DNA of 64,000 nt from Candidatus Eremiobacterota bacterium (GCA_019235885.1 JAFAKB010000018.1:62001-126000), one strand, 5' to 3'; shown: positions 34,862 through 43,607, numbered from the stretch's first letter. Notes: generated by a model not told the origin, from the sequence alone. Made by a program: numbers and translations.

Positions 34862-35731
34862 ATGACGGCGACTCTTACCCCCAAAGACTTTGCGACCGCG
34901 ACGCCGTCGTGGTGGTGCCCCGGCTGCGGCGACTTCGGCGTTCTGTCCGCGCTCAAGCAGGCGATGGCGGAGCTCGGCAAGCAGCCGAAGGACGTCGCGT
35001 TCGTCTCCGGGATCGGTTGCTCCGGAAAGATCTCCGGCTATCTGCACAGCTACGCGTTTCACGGCGTGCACGGCCGCGCGCTGCCGGTCGCGACCGCGAT
35101 CAAGCTCGCGAACCGCGAACTTACGGTGATCGCGGCGGGCGGTGACGGCGACGGCTACGCGATCGGCGCGGGGCACTTCGTGCACGCGGTGCGCCGCAAC
35201 ACCGACATGACGTACATCGTCATGGACAACCAGACGTACGGGCTCACCAAAGGCCAGAGTTCGCCGACCAGCGCGACGGGTTACGTCGCCTCGGTCAGCC
35301 CCGACGGCAACCCCGACACGCCGCTGAACGGCCTCGCGCTCGCGCTCGCCGCCGGCGCGACGTTCATCGCGCGCGGCTTCTCGGCGCAGCCGAAGCAGAT
35401 GGTCGCGATGATCAAGGCGGCGGTCGAGCACCGCGGCTTCGCGATCGTCGAGGTGATGTCGCCGTGCGTGACCTACAACAAGATCAACACGTACGCATGG
35501 TTCAAGGAGAACACCGAAGACGGCGCGCTGCGCGACGGCTATGCGCCCAACGACCGCCTCGCCGCCTTCGAAGCCCTGACGACCGACGGCAAGATCCCGC
35601 TCGGCATCCTCTACAAAGAAGACCGCCCAACGTTCGAGGACCGCACCGGTCTCCCCGAAGCGCCGATCGCGCGCCAAAACATCCGCGGCCCGCACCCGGA
35701 ATACGCCGCGATGCTGGCCGCGTACCGGTAG
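34862..35731 (+). CDS. korB: 2-oxoacid:ferredoxin oxidoreductase, beta subunit
   Basis: The 289-residue product binds ThDP and an iron-sulfur cluster. It has the CPGCGDFGVL motif (residues about 19-28), IGCSGKISGYLH, the ThDP/Mg motif GGDGDGYAIGAGHFVHA with MDNQTYGLTKGQSSPT, and Cys202 in VMSPCVTYNK. The two-subunit form (alpha-gamma fusion plus beta) without a separate ferredoxin subunit is like that of mycobacterial KorAB. The pair works in the oxidative or reductive TCA cycle. The ATG is five bases after korA. Confidence 0.92.
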   Translation: MTATLTPKDFATATPSWWCPGCGDFGVLSALKQAMAELGKQPKDVAFVSGIGCSGKISGYLHSYAFHGVHGRALPVATAIKLANRELTVIAAGGDGDGYAIGAGHFVHAVRRNTDMTYIVMDNQTYGLTKGQSSPTSATGYVASVSPDGNPDTPLNGLALALAAGATFIARGFSAQPKQMVAMIKAAVEHRGFAIVEVMSPCVTYNKINTYAWFKENTEDGALRDGYAPNDRLAAFEALTTDGKIPLGILYKEDRPTFEDRTGLPEAPIARQNIRGPHPEYAAMLAAYR

Positions 35732-35923
35732 CCCAGGGAGCATGCTTGCGCGCAGTGTTTCGCTTCGGCGAAAATTCCAATAGGTTCCTTCCTCGCACCA
35801 CGGCGCGCGACCACTATGCAATAGTTGCTTGTCGCGCAAGGCCCGGCGTCCACGAGTTCGTCGACCCGCGGAGGCAGTTTACAGATGTTTTCAGCGACAT
35901 TTGTGGCGCATTAAACGGTCGAA

Positions 35924-37657
35924 TTACGCCACATCAGACGCTGCACGACGCGTCGCTTTACGTCTACGACGTTTCGGGGAACTCTTTTCCCCTTTCTCTC
36001 CGGCTATCGAAGGCGGATTTGGTTCGCCTGTTGCATCCCACCATGATGGTGAGCCAATCCCACGCTCATAGCAAGCGACGAGCAGCTGCTCCTTTGAGTG
36101 TACAGAGAATGCGCGAAAGAGAGTTTCTGTATAGTCCTTAATCGTGTGCTCAGAGATTCCTAGCAACGACGCGATTTCTTTGGCACTCCTCGCGGACAAG
36201 TAGTGGCGCAACACTTCCCGCGGTTTCGGGGATAGCGTAGTGGCAATAGGGTCGCTATAGATTCGTGCCCACCACCCCAACCGACGTGCAAGGAACGAGT
36301 GGGGAAAGTTGGCGCGAACCAGTAAAGCAGCAGCCTGCAGATAGGCGTCTCCGCGTGGACGAGTGGCGATCAAAGTCGTGTCAAGTTCAATAAGGGCCTG
36401 AGCGGCTTGCCACAGCAATCCGAGACGCTTGGCGGTATCGTACACCTCTTTAAATGCCTGCCACGCCGTTGTTGCGGCACCTTCAATTCGTGCAACGAGT
36501 CCGTGAACCCAGGTCTCTAAAATCCAAAGTCTCACGTCATCGTGGAGCAAGAGCGAGTGATCGATTTCCGATGTGAGATCGTCGTAGCGCCCCAGCGCTT
36601 CCCCCGCCGAGGCGGGATCTGTTCGGGAGAGCGCTTCGGCGGTCAACAGTAGCCCTATGCGTTCCTCATCACAAGTAGCATTCCAATCGACGTCGGCGCT
36701 CAGTTCAGCGGCGTTTTTGGCGAATACGTACGCGATGTCGACATCGCCGAACGCGTTGCTGATCAAAGCGCGATTTGCGAGCGCCCACACGCGCCACGCA
36801 TTGGTCGGCGCAAGGTTTTCTGATCTCCGAACCATATCGTAAGCGGCGCGCCGCTCGCCGTCCAACGCATAGAGCCAGGCGTCGAACGCAGCCATCTGAA
36901 GTCGGAAGGTGACCGGCACGCCAACGCAATCATCCGGCACGCGTGCGAGGCCGGGCGGCATATCGTGCGTACCAGCCACTGTAGCGGACCGTAAAGCAAG
37001 CTCGTATGTCGATATCTGTAACGCGATTCGCCCTACGAGATCATCATCACGTTCTCGACACTTCCAGTACGCCTCAAGGGCCCAGCGGAAGAGTTTCAGG
37101 GCTTCGGGATAGCGCTCGTTCGCCGCCGCCACGTATCCGCGCAGCGTGGCAGCCCTGACGGAGATGACATCGGCGTGCCCTTCCTCAGCCACTACGGCGC
37201 ATTCAAGTGTTGACCGATAATCGCGCTTGAGCCAATAGGCGAACGCAGTCCAATATGCGATTTCGGCGCGAATCGTAGGGTGGGGCTCGAGCGTCCGAGC
37301 GGCGTTCCCTAAGTCGTTAAGCAGCGCCAGGCCGCGCTCGACCTCGCCGCCGCGCGCAACAGCGATCCCGTGCAGCATTCGCGCGGTGCAAGCTTCATCA
37401 ACCGAACCAAACGTAGGGAGTACCGGCGTGAGCAGCGCGATCGCGTCGTTAAATTGATACCGCCGCAGAAGCACGCGGGCTCTCAGCAAGATAGCTTCGC
37501 GACGCTCGCCGGCAGACAGCGAATTCGTGGAATCCAATGCTTCGAGGCATGCGCCGAGCTCGCCGCGGAAAAACGCCTTCCGGGCAACCGCGATTGTTGA
37601 GGTGGGGAGGGCGTCGCTTGCGGCGTTGAACTGGATCGGCTGCACCCCCGGATGCAT
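35924..37657 (-). CDS. LuxR-type transcriptional regulator with TPR-like N-terminus
   Basis: The product is about 577 residues from the ATG at 37657. Most of it is helical, TPR-like repeats (FFRGELGACLEALDS, VERGLALLNDLGNAARTLE, YPEALKLFRWALEAYW), as in stand-alone LuxR/MalT-like regulators but without an ATPase domain. The C-terminal LuxR HTH reads LSPKPREVLRHYLSARSAKE, then IASLLGISEHTIKDY. A Ser/Lys/Arg-rich tail follows. The frame is open to a TTG at 37759, which would overlap the small peptide gene at 37737. GC is lower than in korAB. It probably regulates neighbours in the accessory region, including the peptide gene. Confidence 0.82.
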   Translation of the reverse strand: MHPGVQPIQFNAASDALPTSTIAVARKAFFRGELGACLEALDSTNSLSAGERREAILLRARVLLRRYQFNDAIALLTPVLPTFGSVDEACTARMLHGIAVARGGEVERGLALLNDLGNAARTLEPHPTIRAEIAYWTAFAYWLKRDYRSTLECAVVAEEGHADVISVRAATLRGYVAAANERYPEALKLFRWALEAYWKCRERDDDLVGRIALQISTYELALRSATVAGTHDMPPGLARVPDDCVGVPVTFRLQMAAFDAWLYALDGERRAAYDMVRRSENLAPTNAWRVWALANRALISNAFGDVDIAYVFAKNAAELSADVDWNATCDEERIGLLLTAEALSRTDPASAGEALGRYDDLTSEIDHSLLLHDDVRLWILETWVHGLVARIEGAATTAWQAFKEVYDTAKRLGLLWQAAQALIELDTTLIATRPRGDAYLQAAALLVRANFPHSFLARRLGWWARIYSDPIATTLSPKPREVLRHYLSARSAKEIASLLGISEHTIKDYTETLFRAFSVHSKEQLLVACYERGIGSPSWWDATGEPNPPSIAGEKGEKSSPKRRRRKATRRAASDVA

Positions 37658-37736
37658 CCATGAAATTCGCGACGACAGTGCGCCGCTTGGGTCGGCCTTT
37701 CCAGGACTCGCGGGACGTCCTCCTCCCTCAAACGTA

Positions 37737-37895
37737 CTATCCGGGACCACCTCCGCCAACGTAGTCAGTCCCGGTGCCGGTCGCGGTGCTAGCCGCGCCG
37801 GCGACCGGCGCGACGACGCCAGGCCCCGCGCCGACGACGTAGTTAGGGGGTGGCGCGGCGCTTAGGGCGACGAGCAGCGCGATAAGGATCGTCAT
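37737..37895 (-). CDS. 52-residue exported-peptide candidate, Gly-rich
   Basis: The frame ATG 37895 to TAG 37737 encodes MTILIALLVALSAAPPPNYV, then an Ala/Gly/Val/Thr-rich middle, ending DYVGGGGPG. The first 14 residues are hydrophobic and could be a signal or membrane segment. A strong Shine-Dalgarno (AGAAGGAG) sits eight to nine bases before the ATG, which is the main reason to believe in it. The upstream leader can fold into a nested stem that covers part of this site. It lies just upstream of, and in the same direction as, the LuxR-type regulator. The function is unknown. Confidence 0.55.
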   Translation of the reverse strand: MTILIALLVALSAAPPPNYVVGAGPGVVAPVAGAASTATGTGTDYVGGGGPG

Positions 37896-37950
37896 GAAAG
37901 GATACTCCTTCTACGTTTGAATCCCCCAAATGGGGGACTACGAGTATCCT
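37896..37950 (-). promoter_or_regulatory. Nested inverted repeats in the leader of the 52-residue peptide gene
   Basis: On the minus strand the leader reads AGGATACTC (37950-37942), then an inner palindrome TCCCCCATTTGGGGGA (37937-37922), then GAGTATCCT (37907-37899). The outer arms are a perfect 9-base pair and the inner arms a perfect 7-base pair. The 3' outer arm overlaps the end of the AAGGAG ribosome site at the peptide gene, so folding would hide it. This could be an RNA switch, a thermosensor-like hairpin or, as DNA, a double operator. Confidence 0.55.
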
Positions 37951-38627
37951 AACGCCTCTGGCGGACGAGAGTCACGGGCTCCTGAGCGCTGGGTCCAAAA
38001 TGAACCGCCCGATCGTCGGAATAGACGCCAGCGGCTGCGTACCGCATCATTGATCGTGCAAATGTTCGGATGTGCCGATGCCCTGGTACGCGTCGACCCA
38101 TGTTGTGCCGATTCGCAAAGACGACTCGGCACAATGGTGCCACCACCGCGAGTCCTTGCAGGACGAGTCAGGCTGCACAAACCGCACACCCGGCACTCGA
38201 CACGAACGTCCGTCTCCGTGCCCCTGCCGACGATCCAGACACGAGCTACGCGCGGTGCGCGTAATTACGGATCCGGATCGCAGAGATACGGCGACGGAAC
38301 GGCCAACCGCCGTCGTTCCTGCGGGCCACGCTTGCCACACAGCGACGGCCCGTCTACACCCCGGGAACGGCGGCGGTTCGGTTCACCTTGCGCAATAAAG
38401 GCAATCCGCGTCGCAAAGTGCGCTGACATTGTTCGATTAGCTCAAGCGCAGTACGACGTTGGCTTGAGGGCGCTTCTTAGGCTGGCTTTGAGATGTGGGG
38501 AAACTGGGCGTTTCATTCGCCCGCATACTCCCACGGCGTACGGTATCCGAGCGAGCCCTGCGGTCAAACCACGTTGCCAAAAGCAGCGTTCCTGCCAAAT
38601 GCACAGGCGTCGTTTCTGTGGAGGGTA
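37951..38627. other. 677-base intergenic stretch without a convincing gene
   Basis: Open frames here are short, lack ribosome sites and show no recognisable domain. The DNA separates the LuxR/peptide genes from the exported-protein cluster that starts at 38628. No promoter, tRNA or repeat was found that I would defend. Confidence 0.5.
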
Positions 38628-39707
38628 ATGGATTTGCTTTCGGTGACTGGTCTCGCGCATAAAGGATACAGCTGCGCTGCGCTGGCCGGCGTGATTTTCA
38701 CCGCGGGCTGCCATTCCGGCGGCGCGCGAGTCGTGCCGTCGTCCGCTCAGAACGTCTCGGGGAGCTCCGCAGTAACCGTCGCCGGTGACACTCCAGAGGA
38801 GTTCGCCGCGAATCTTCAAGCGGCGCGCGCTGCTCGAAAAAGCGTTCGCATTGTCGCCGTTTCTGCACGATTGGGCGTCGACGACTATTCAGCGTACGCT
38901 CAGATTGTGCGGTCGAACCGCGCTCTCTTTGTTCGGGTCTATGGGCGCATACACGTCTACGATATCGACGAAGTGCAGATCTCATACCCACCGGGAAATG
39001 CCGTCGACCTGCGCAGGATACCGCTCGTCGAAACGCCTACGGTGGACGCGGCGCTCGCATCCAAAAACCCGATAGGCGCGACATCTTCTTTACGGGCTCA
39101 ACTATGCCCTCACTGCGATCTCGTGCTTCTTCGGCCAACAGGGACGGCACAATCGTCTACGCTTTGGGCTGACGCAAAAGACCCGTGGCAGAAAAACCCC
39201 GACTACGTCTATTGGTCGCCCGGGATTGATGCGAAGCTGGCGTCAGGCCAGCGAGGCGCGGCTAGCCTTGTCCTTAATCCGTGCGTGCCTGGGTATATTT
39301 GCTGTCCCGGCGGATACGGATACATCGGGCCCTACTGCTATTATCCTGGCGGCGGAGGGCCTGGTCCTTACCCGATTTACTTCGCTCGCCTGCCCCGCGC
39401 ACAGTACAACTTGACGGCTGAAGCTGCGTGTCGCCAACAGAAAGGTCGATATGCCGACTTTTGGCTTGGGCCAGATATTCCGGGGCAATTCTATTGTCAG
39501 CACGAGACTGACACAGCGTCGCAAAATGTCGGCGGACTTTATATCGACAACGGCTGCTTTATTACGGCTGACCTGCCTGCAAAAGCGGATCCCATGCAGC
39601 CTATTATCGTCACGGTCATCGGCCCTACGCTAACGCCGAGCAAAGCGGTTGACTCGGTCGGCGTACGCGTAGATATGACGCGCTGCTATTGGACGAAGTC
39701 GAATTGA
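38628..39707 (+). CDS. Exported lipoprotein with a Cys/Gly/Tyr-rich segment
   Basis: The product is 359 residues from the ATG at 38628, which has GGAGG just upstream. Residues 10-32 hold a hydrophobic helix ending in a lipobox, VIFTAGC, so the protein is probably lipid-anchored. The first half has an alpha/beta pattern (VRIVAVSARLGVDDYSAYAQ and YDIDEVQISYPPG). The second half has CVPGYICCPGGYGYIGPYCY and further Gly/Pro/Tyr residues, with about ten cysteines overall. I do not recognise the family. It opens a run of four exported-protein genes with lower GC than the surrounding DNA. Confidence 0.65.
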   Translation: MDLLSVTGLAHKGYSCAALAGVIFTAGCHSGGARVVPSSAQNVSGSSAVTVAGDTPEEFAANLQAARAARKSVRIVAVSARLGVDDYSAYAQIVRSNRALFVRVYGRIHVYDIDEVQISYPPGNAVDLRRIPLVETPTVDAALASKNPIGATSSLRAQLCPHCDLVLLRPTGTAQSSTLWADAKDPWQKNPDYVYWSPGIDAKLASGQRGAASLVLNPCVPGYICCPGGYGYIGPYCYYPGGGGPGPYPIYFARLPRAQYNLTAEAACRQQKGRYADFWLGPDIPGQFYCQHETDTASQNVGGLYIDNGCFITADLPAKADPMQPIIVTVIGPTLTPSKAVDSVGVRVDMTRCYWTKSN

Positions 39708-39780
39708 CAGAGCGAGGGTCGTGCAGAAATTGACTTTGCAGGATGGAAGAACCAAATGCCAGAAAGGGACGTGCGCTATC

Positions 39781-40428
39781 GTGAGATCCTTCGATGTCCT
39801 TGCGCTCGCCGTTATCACCTCGCTTGCAACGACGTACATGGCTAACGCGTCCTCTCAATTGCCGCTTATCGAACCCGGGCAGGGCCCGAAACCGGCTCCG
39901 CCCGGCTATCGCTGGTACATTGTTCGAAACTGGAAACATGTGTACACCGGCAAAGCGTCAATGGTACAGCGCGGCGCCAATGTCGGGCCGACGTTTGACC
40001 CGGATGAGCTTATTTTCGGCGAAAAGGCCGGTGACGCGATTCGCCAACGCGATCCTCGCGTTCCCGGGGAAGTGTCGCACATTCTCCTTCCCGCGTCATA
40101 CGAGTTGCCCGCAGATGTCGCCGCTCTCAGAGCGCCCCCGCCTCCTTCCTCGCTGCCTGAAAAGGAGAAATTCGATTTTTCCCAGGTGACATTCATCGAG
40201 GAACCGACACCGCCCGGTACTCCGAAAGGTTTTACCGCGTATAGGTTCGTTTTGCCGCGCCTGGTCTACACCGGAACAGTGGATACCCTGAGAGGCTCTC
40301 GGTCGGCGTTCGTAATCTCCGGGAGCGGTCTCAGGATCCGGCGTGCGAAATATCCTGGAGAAGCGTCGCATGTTTTGGTGCCGAGCAATATCGTACTGCC
40401 TGACGTGCTTAGAAGGCGCCCGCGCTAA
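39781..40428 (+). CDS. Exported protein with a two-fold internal repeat
   Basis: From the GTG at 39781 the product is 215 residues, with a signal peptide (MRSFDVLALAVITSLATTYM) and an AAAGGGA-like ribosome site upstream; the frame is open to 39721. Residues 42-113 and 150-209 are homologous to each other: GYRWYIVRNWKHVYTGKAS matches GFTAYRFVLPRLVYTGTVD, and PGEVSHILLPASYELPADV matches PGEASHVLVPSNIVLPDV. The protein is thus a tandem duplication joined by a Pro-rich linker. The family is unknown to me. Confidence 0.65.
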   Translation: MRSFDVLALAVITSLATTYMANASSQLPLIEPGQGPKPAPPGYRWYIVRNWKHVYTGKASMVQRGANVGPTFDPDELIFGEKAGDAIRQRDPRVPGEVSHILLPASYELPADVAALRAPPPPSSLPEKEKFDFSQVTFIEEPTPPGTPKGFTAYRFVLPRLVYTGTVDTLRGSRSAFVISGSGLRIRRAKYPGEASHVLVPSNIVLPDVLRRRPR

Positions 40429-40508
40429 GACCGCGGGAACGCGTCGGTACGCCGGCCGGGCAGCGCGTCAAATAGAGACCTGCGTCGTCCCGTGACGATA
40501 GTATTAAA

Positions 40509-41792
40509 ATGCTGAAGAAGTGCCGGGCACTGCCCGCCGCCTTTGTGCCGCTCCTCGCGGCGTTCCTAATGGTTAACACGGCGGCCCCTTCGGATTGCGC
40601 TGAATCGGGCTGGCCCATGTACCAGCGCAGCGCGGATCACAATGCCGTCGTCGATCGTCCAGGCTTCTCGGCGAAATGGACCTATGACGCCTCGGGCAGG
40701 ATTAATAGCGGTCTCGCGATCGTTGGCGATCGTGTGATCTTTGATACGTTCGACGGAAAAGTAGTCGCCCTAGACTTGCGTTCGGGACGGCCCGTTTGGA
40801 CGGCCAATACGGACAACGTCGTCATGTCAACTCCTGTTGTCGTCGGAAGCACGGTTTATGTCGGGACGGGACATAACGGTACGATGTCGAAACAGCGCAC
40901 GTCGTTCGTGTACACGGCCGCGCCGGGTCGGCGGCAACTCGATATGTGGGGGCGCGCCGAGGGCGACCACGTCATCGCGTTCGATCTTGTTACGGGACGA
41001 AGGCTGTGGGCGTATCGCACCGCGGGTGAAGACATGCCGTCGCCGACGGTCGCGGACGGCGTCGTCGTGTTTGCGAACGGGGACTTTCACGCATACGGGC
41101 TGCGGTCGTCCGACGGTACTGCGCTTTGGCAACGGGACCTCGGCGGTATCTCGACTATGGCTTCTGCAATGCGTTCGGGCTCTGGAGTGCTCGTCGGCAT
41201 CTGCAGTGGGCCGCACTACCGAGGAAACACGGTTGCGTTGGAGCCGCACACCGGTCGTATTCTGTGGCGTTCGCCGTACGGAGACTGTGATTCAACGGCT
41301 ACCGTAGCGAACGGGCGCATCTTCACGAGCGGGGTGGATGGGAACGACACCGCTTATGGTCACGGAGCTCGCGGCGTCGTTGCCGCGCTGGATCCGCGAG
41401 ACGGGCATACGCTTTGGTCGTTCCGAACGCGAGATGCTGGTCCATATACGAAGATAGGATCTAACGAGCGGGCGATCGCCGGGACATATGCAAACGGCAC
41501 GTATTTTCAACCGATACCAACTTCCGATGAACTCATAGCGTTCGATGCTTCTCGAGGCAGAGTGAAATGGCACTTCAAGACCCAGGGCCCTGCCAAGATG
41601 AGCCCAGTGGTAAAAGACGGTCGCCTTTACATTGGGGATACCGTCGGGCTCTTCTATACCATTGACGCCCGCAGCGGCAAACTGATCCGGGTCACGATGT
41701 TCGACGAGCCCTTTTCGACGTCGCCGCCAGTTCTAGTCGGGAATACCATCGTTGTTGCAGGCAACACAAAAGTCTTTGCCTTGCCACAATGA
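40509..41792 (+). CDS. Exported PQQ-type beta-propeller protein
   Basis: The 427-residue product has an N-terminal signal segment (residues about 1-30) and repeated propeller blades with the PQQ/BamB pattern: VVALDLRSGRPVWTAN, HVIAFDLVTGRRLWAYRT, TVALEPHTGRILWRSP, VVAALDPRDGHTLWSFRT and LIAFDASRGRVKWHFKT. I count seven or eight blades, so it is nearly all propeller. It may be a BamB-like scaffold or a quinoprotein; no heme motif (CxxCH) is present. The stop overlaps the ATG of the phosphoesterase gene, so the two are coupled. Confidence 0.8.
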   Translation: MLKKCRALPAAFVPLLAAFLMVNTAAPSDCAESGWPMYQRSADHNAVVDRPGFSAKWTYDASGRINSGLAIVGDRVIFDTFDGKVVALDLRSGRPVWTANTDNVVMSTPVVVGSTVYVGTGHNGTMSKQRTSFVYTAAPGRRQLDMWGRAEGDHVIAFDLVTGRRLWAYRTAGEDMPSPTVADGVVVFANGDFHAYGLRSSDGTALWQRDLGGISTMASAMRSGSGVLVGICSGPHYRGNTVALEPHTGRILWRSPYGDCDSTATVANGRIFTSGVDGNDTAYGHGARGVVAALDPRDGHTLWSFRTRDAGPYTKIGSNERAIAGTYANGTYFQPIPTSDELIAFDASRGRVKWHFKTQGPAKMSPVVKDGRLYIGDTVGLFYTIDARSGKLIRVTMFDEPFSTSPPVLVGNTIVVAGNTKVFALPQ

Positions 41793-43144
41793 GTGCTAAG
41801 ATACTCATTCCGCTCGCTGTCTTAATGACTGCGAGTTGCGCCTCACCCGGCGCTCAGTTCTCCCAACGAGCTTCTCGTAGCGTACAACACATCGTTATTG
41901 TCGTGCAAGAGAACCGTAGCTTTGATAATCTCTTTCACGGATACCCTGGTGCCGACACGGTCGACTACGGCATAACGCACGACGGGACGCATGTCCGACT
42001 TCAGCCCGTTTCACTCGCAGCTCGCTATGACATAAGCAATAACGTAACTGACTTCGTGAAGTCATATCACGGCGGAACGATGGACGGGTTCGATCTTCGT
42101 TTAATCGGACCACGCCCGGGTGCAGAAGTTCCGCTGGCCGCGGCCCAGTATCCTCAATATGGTTTCGTGCCGGCGGCGGAAGTCGCGCCATACTTTCAGA
42201 TCGCGCACGACTTTGTTCTGGCCGACCGCATGTTCCAGAGCAATATCGACCAAAGCTTCGTTGCGCACCTCTACCTCATCGCGGGACAGGCGAATCGAAC
42301 TGCTGATTTCCCGTCCGGGCGGCCCTGGGGCTGCGATGCCGGGCCCGGCGCTAGAGTTGCGACGCTTAAAGATGATCGGACTCTCGGAGCTCGGATATTC
42401 CCGTGCTTCGATATTCCAACGCTCGCAGATGAGCTGGACGAGAAGCGGCTGTCCTGGGCATATTATGCGCCGAAGGTACTAAACGCAAAGGCGTGGAGAG
42501 CGCAGCTACTGCACTCTCGCGATCAGTTTCTTGAACCGAGCCGTCTCGATGTCGGCCAACTATGGTCATCGTTCGACGTGATACCGCACGAACGATATGG
42601 CCCCTCGTGGCAAACCAATATCATTTCCCCGAGCTCTCGATTTTTTAAGGACGTCGCGGCCGGCCAATTGCGCAGCGTCTCTTGGGTGGTACCGGATTAT
42701 AGGAATTCGGATCATGCTGGATCCCGAAGTGTAACGGGGCCGCTTTGGGTTGCGTCCATCATCAACGCGATTGGCCGCAGCAGATATTGGAGCCACACGG
42801 TAATCCTCATCACGTGGGATGACTCCGGAGGTTGGTACGACCACGTCGCTCCGCCACAGCTTGACTATGACGGCCTTGGGCTCCGCGTGCCGCTACTGGT
42901 GGTTTCTCCCTACAGTAAGCGTAACTTCATTTCCCATAAGCAATACGAATTCGGAAGCCTTCTCCGCTTCACGGAGTCCGTATTCGGCCTACGTGCGCTG
43001 GCTCCGAGCGATTCACGCGCAAACGACCTTGACGACTGCTTCGATTTTTCCGCAGCTCAGCGTACCTTCGAGCCGATACAGACTCCTATTGGAGCTGAGG
43101 ACTTTTTGAAGCAAAGGCCGTCGTCTGTGCCGCCGGATGACTGA
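41789..43144 (+). CDS. Lipoprotein phosphoesterase, phospholipase C/AcpA family
   Basis: The 451-residue product has a lipobox (LMTASC, lipidation at Cys17), so it is probably anchored on the outside of the inner membrane or sent to the outer membrane. The phosphoesterase family signature is complete: VVQENRSFDNLFHGYPG near residue 38, DFVLADRMFQSNIDQSFVAH near 145, and VILITWDDSGGWYDHVAPP near 335, which carry the metal ligands and nucleophile region. Such enzymes cleave phospholipids or phosphomonoesters. The pairing with a PQQ-type propeller is notable. Confidence 0.87.
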   Translation: MSAKILIPLAVLMTASCASPGAQFSQRASRSVQHIVIVVQENRSFDNLFHGYPGADTVDYGITHDGTHVRLQPVSLAARYDISNNVTDFVKSYHGGTMDGFDLRLIGPRPGAEVPLAAAQYPQYGFVPAAEVAPYFQIAHDFVLADRMFQSNIDQSFVAHLYLIAGQANRTADFPSGRPWGCDAGPGARVATLKDDRTLGARIFPCFDIPTLADELDEKRLSWAYYAPKVLNAKAWRAQLLHSRDQFLEPSRLDVGQLWSSFDVIPHERYGPSWQTNIISPSSRFFKDVAAGQLRSVSWVVPDYRNSDHAGSRSVTGPLWVASIINAIGRSRYWSHTVILITWDDSGGWYDHVAPPQLDYDGLGLRVPLLVVSPYSKRNFISHKQYEFGSLLRFTESVFGLRALAPSDSRANDLDDCFDFSAAQRTFEPIQTPIGAEDFLKQRPSSVPPDD

Positions 43145-43149
43145 CACGA

Positions 43150-43185
43150 GCCGGCCTTGAGCGGCCGGCGCCTAAAAATCTTTTT
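43150..43185 (+). terminator. Hairpin with downstream T-run after the phosphoesterase gene
   Basis: GCCGGCC (43150-43156) and GGCCGGC (43163-43169) form a perfect 7-base stem with a 6-base loop, five bases after the stop codon. The T-run (43180-43185) comes ten bases after the stem, further than in classical terminators, so efficiency is doubtful. Confidence 0.45.
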
Positions 43186-43196
43186 AGCGGGGCAGC

Positions 43197-43225
43197 ATGA
43201 CAAGGTCGAACGTATGTGCTATAAT
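43197..43225 (+). promoter_or_regulatory. Strong sigma-70-like promoter
   Basis: ATGACA (43197-43202) and TATAAT (43220-43225) are separated by exactly 17 bases, and TG sits in the extended -10 position. It is the best housekeeping promoter seen in the window. Transcription should begin near 43232 and run into the winged-helix gene at 43329. Confidence 0.75.
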
Positions 43226-43231
43226 TCTTCT

Positions 43232-43264
43232 ATGCCGCCGGGTACGAACCTGGCTGCCTTATAA
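43232..43264 (+). CDS. Possible ten-codon leader peptide
   Basis: ATG CCG begins about seven bases after the -10 box, at the predicted transcription start, and the frame ends at TAA 43262-43264, encoding MPPGTNLAAL. If real it would be translated from a leaderless start. A stable hairpin follows seven bases later, the layout of an attenuator, but the peptide has no run of a single amino acid. Confidence 0.3.
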   Translation: MPPGTNLAAL

Positions 43265-43271
43265 CTAAAGC

Positions 43272-43303
43272 GGCCCGATCAGTGGTGGAACACTGACCGG
43301 GCC
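43272..43303 (+). promoter_or_regulatory. Thirteen-base-stem hairpin in the 5' leader
   Basis: GGCCCGATCAGTG (43272-43284) pairs with CACTGACCGGGCC (43291-43303) with one A-C mismatch and a six-base loop. No T-run follows, so it is not a standard terminator. It lies 25 bases before the ATG of the winged-helix gene and could regulate it or bind a protein. Confidence 0.5.
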
Positions 43304-43328
43304 CGTCACCCGATGGGTAAATCATCGA

Positions 43329-43607
43329 ATGACAAGACCTCAATTCGCCGTGCCGGCGTCGAATACCCGGCCGGATAACGTTCCCGTGGAACACGGGCAC
43401 TTCAGAATCGTGCGGGCCGCCTGGCTTATTGCACGATTCGTGCGGCGCGAAGCCGTGCGGTTCGAGCTCTATCGCGATCGGTTTGGCGCTTCGCCGCGGA
43501 CATTCCATCGCGATCTCGCAGCGGTGCAGGATGCGGGCGTCCGTGTCACCGTCGAAGACGGCGTGTATCGCATGGCCCCTTTTCTCCTCGAACGCGGAGC
43601 GTCATGA
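43329..43607 (+). CDS. Small winged-helix DNA-binding protein
   Basis: The 92-residue product ends in a winged HTH like the N-terminal domain of WYL/DeoR-type regulators: FELYRDRFGASPRTFHRDLA, then AVQDAGVRVTVEDGVYRM. The segment before it, HFRIVRAAWLIARFVRREAV, is the first helix. It has no WYL or ligand-binding domain, so it may be a stand-alone repressor. A strong promoter and a structured leader precede it, and its stop overlaps the next gene (ATGA). Confidence 0.75.
   Translation: MTRPQFAVPASNTRPDNVPVEHGHFRIVRAAWLIARFVRREAVRFELYRDRFGASPRTFHRDLAAVQDAGVRVTVEDGVYRMAPFLLERGAS

Noticed and set aside
35758-35773. TTTCGC-TTCG-GCGAAA hairpin after korB as a terminator
   Set aside because: The tetraloop hairpin is stable-looking but short, with no T-run in either direction.
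37930-38628. 232-codon plus-strand frame in the 38-kb gap
   Set aside because: No ribosome site, no domain and an odd Arg/Cys-rich composition; it also runs through the nested-stem leader.
40419-40437. CCCGCG/CGCGGG hairpin at the end of the duplicated exported-protein gene
   Set aside because: It overlaps the stop codon and has no T-run; such stems arise by chance in GC-rich DNA.
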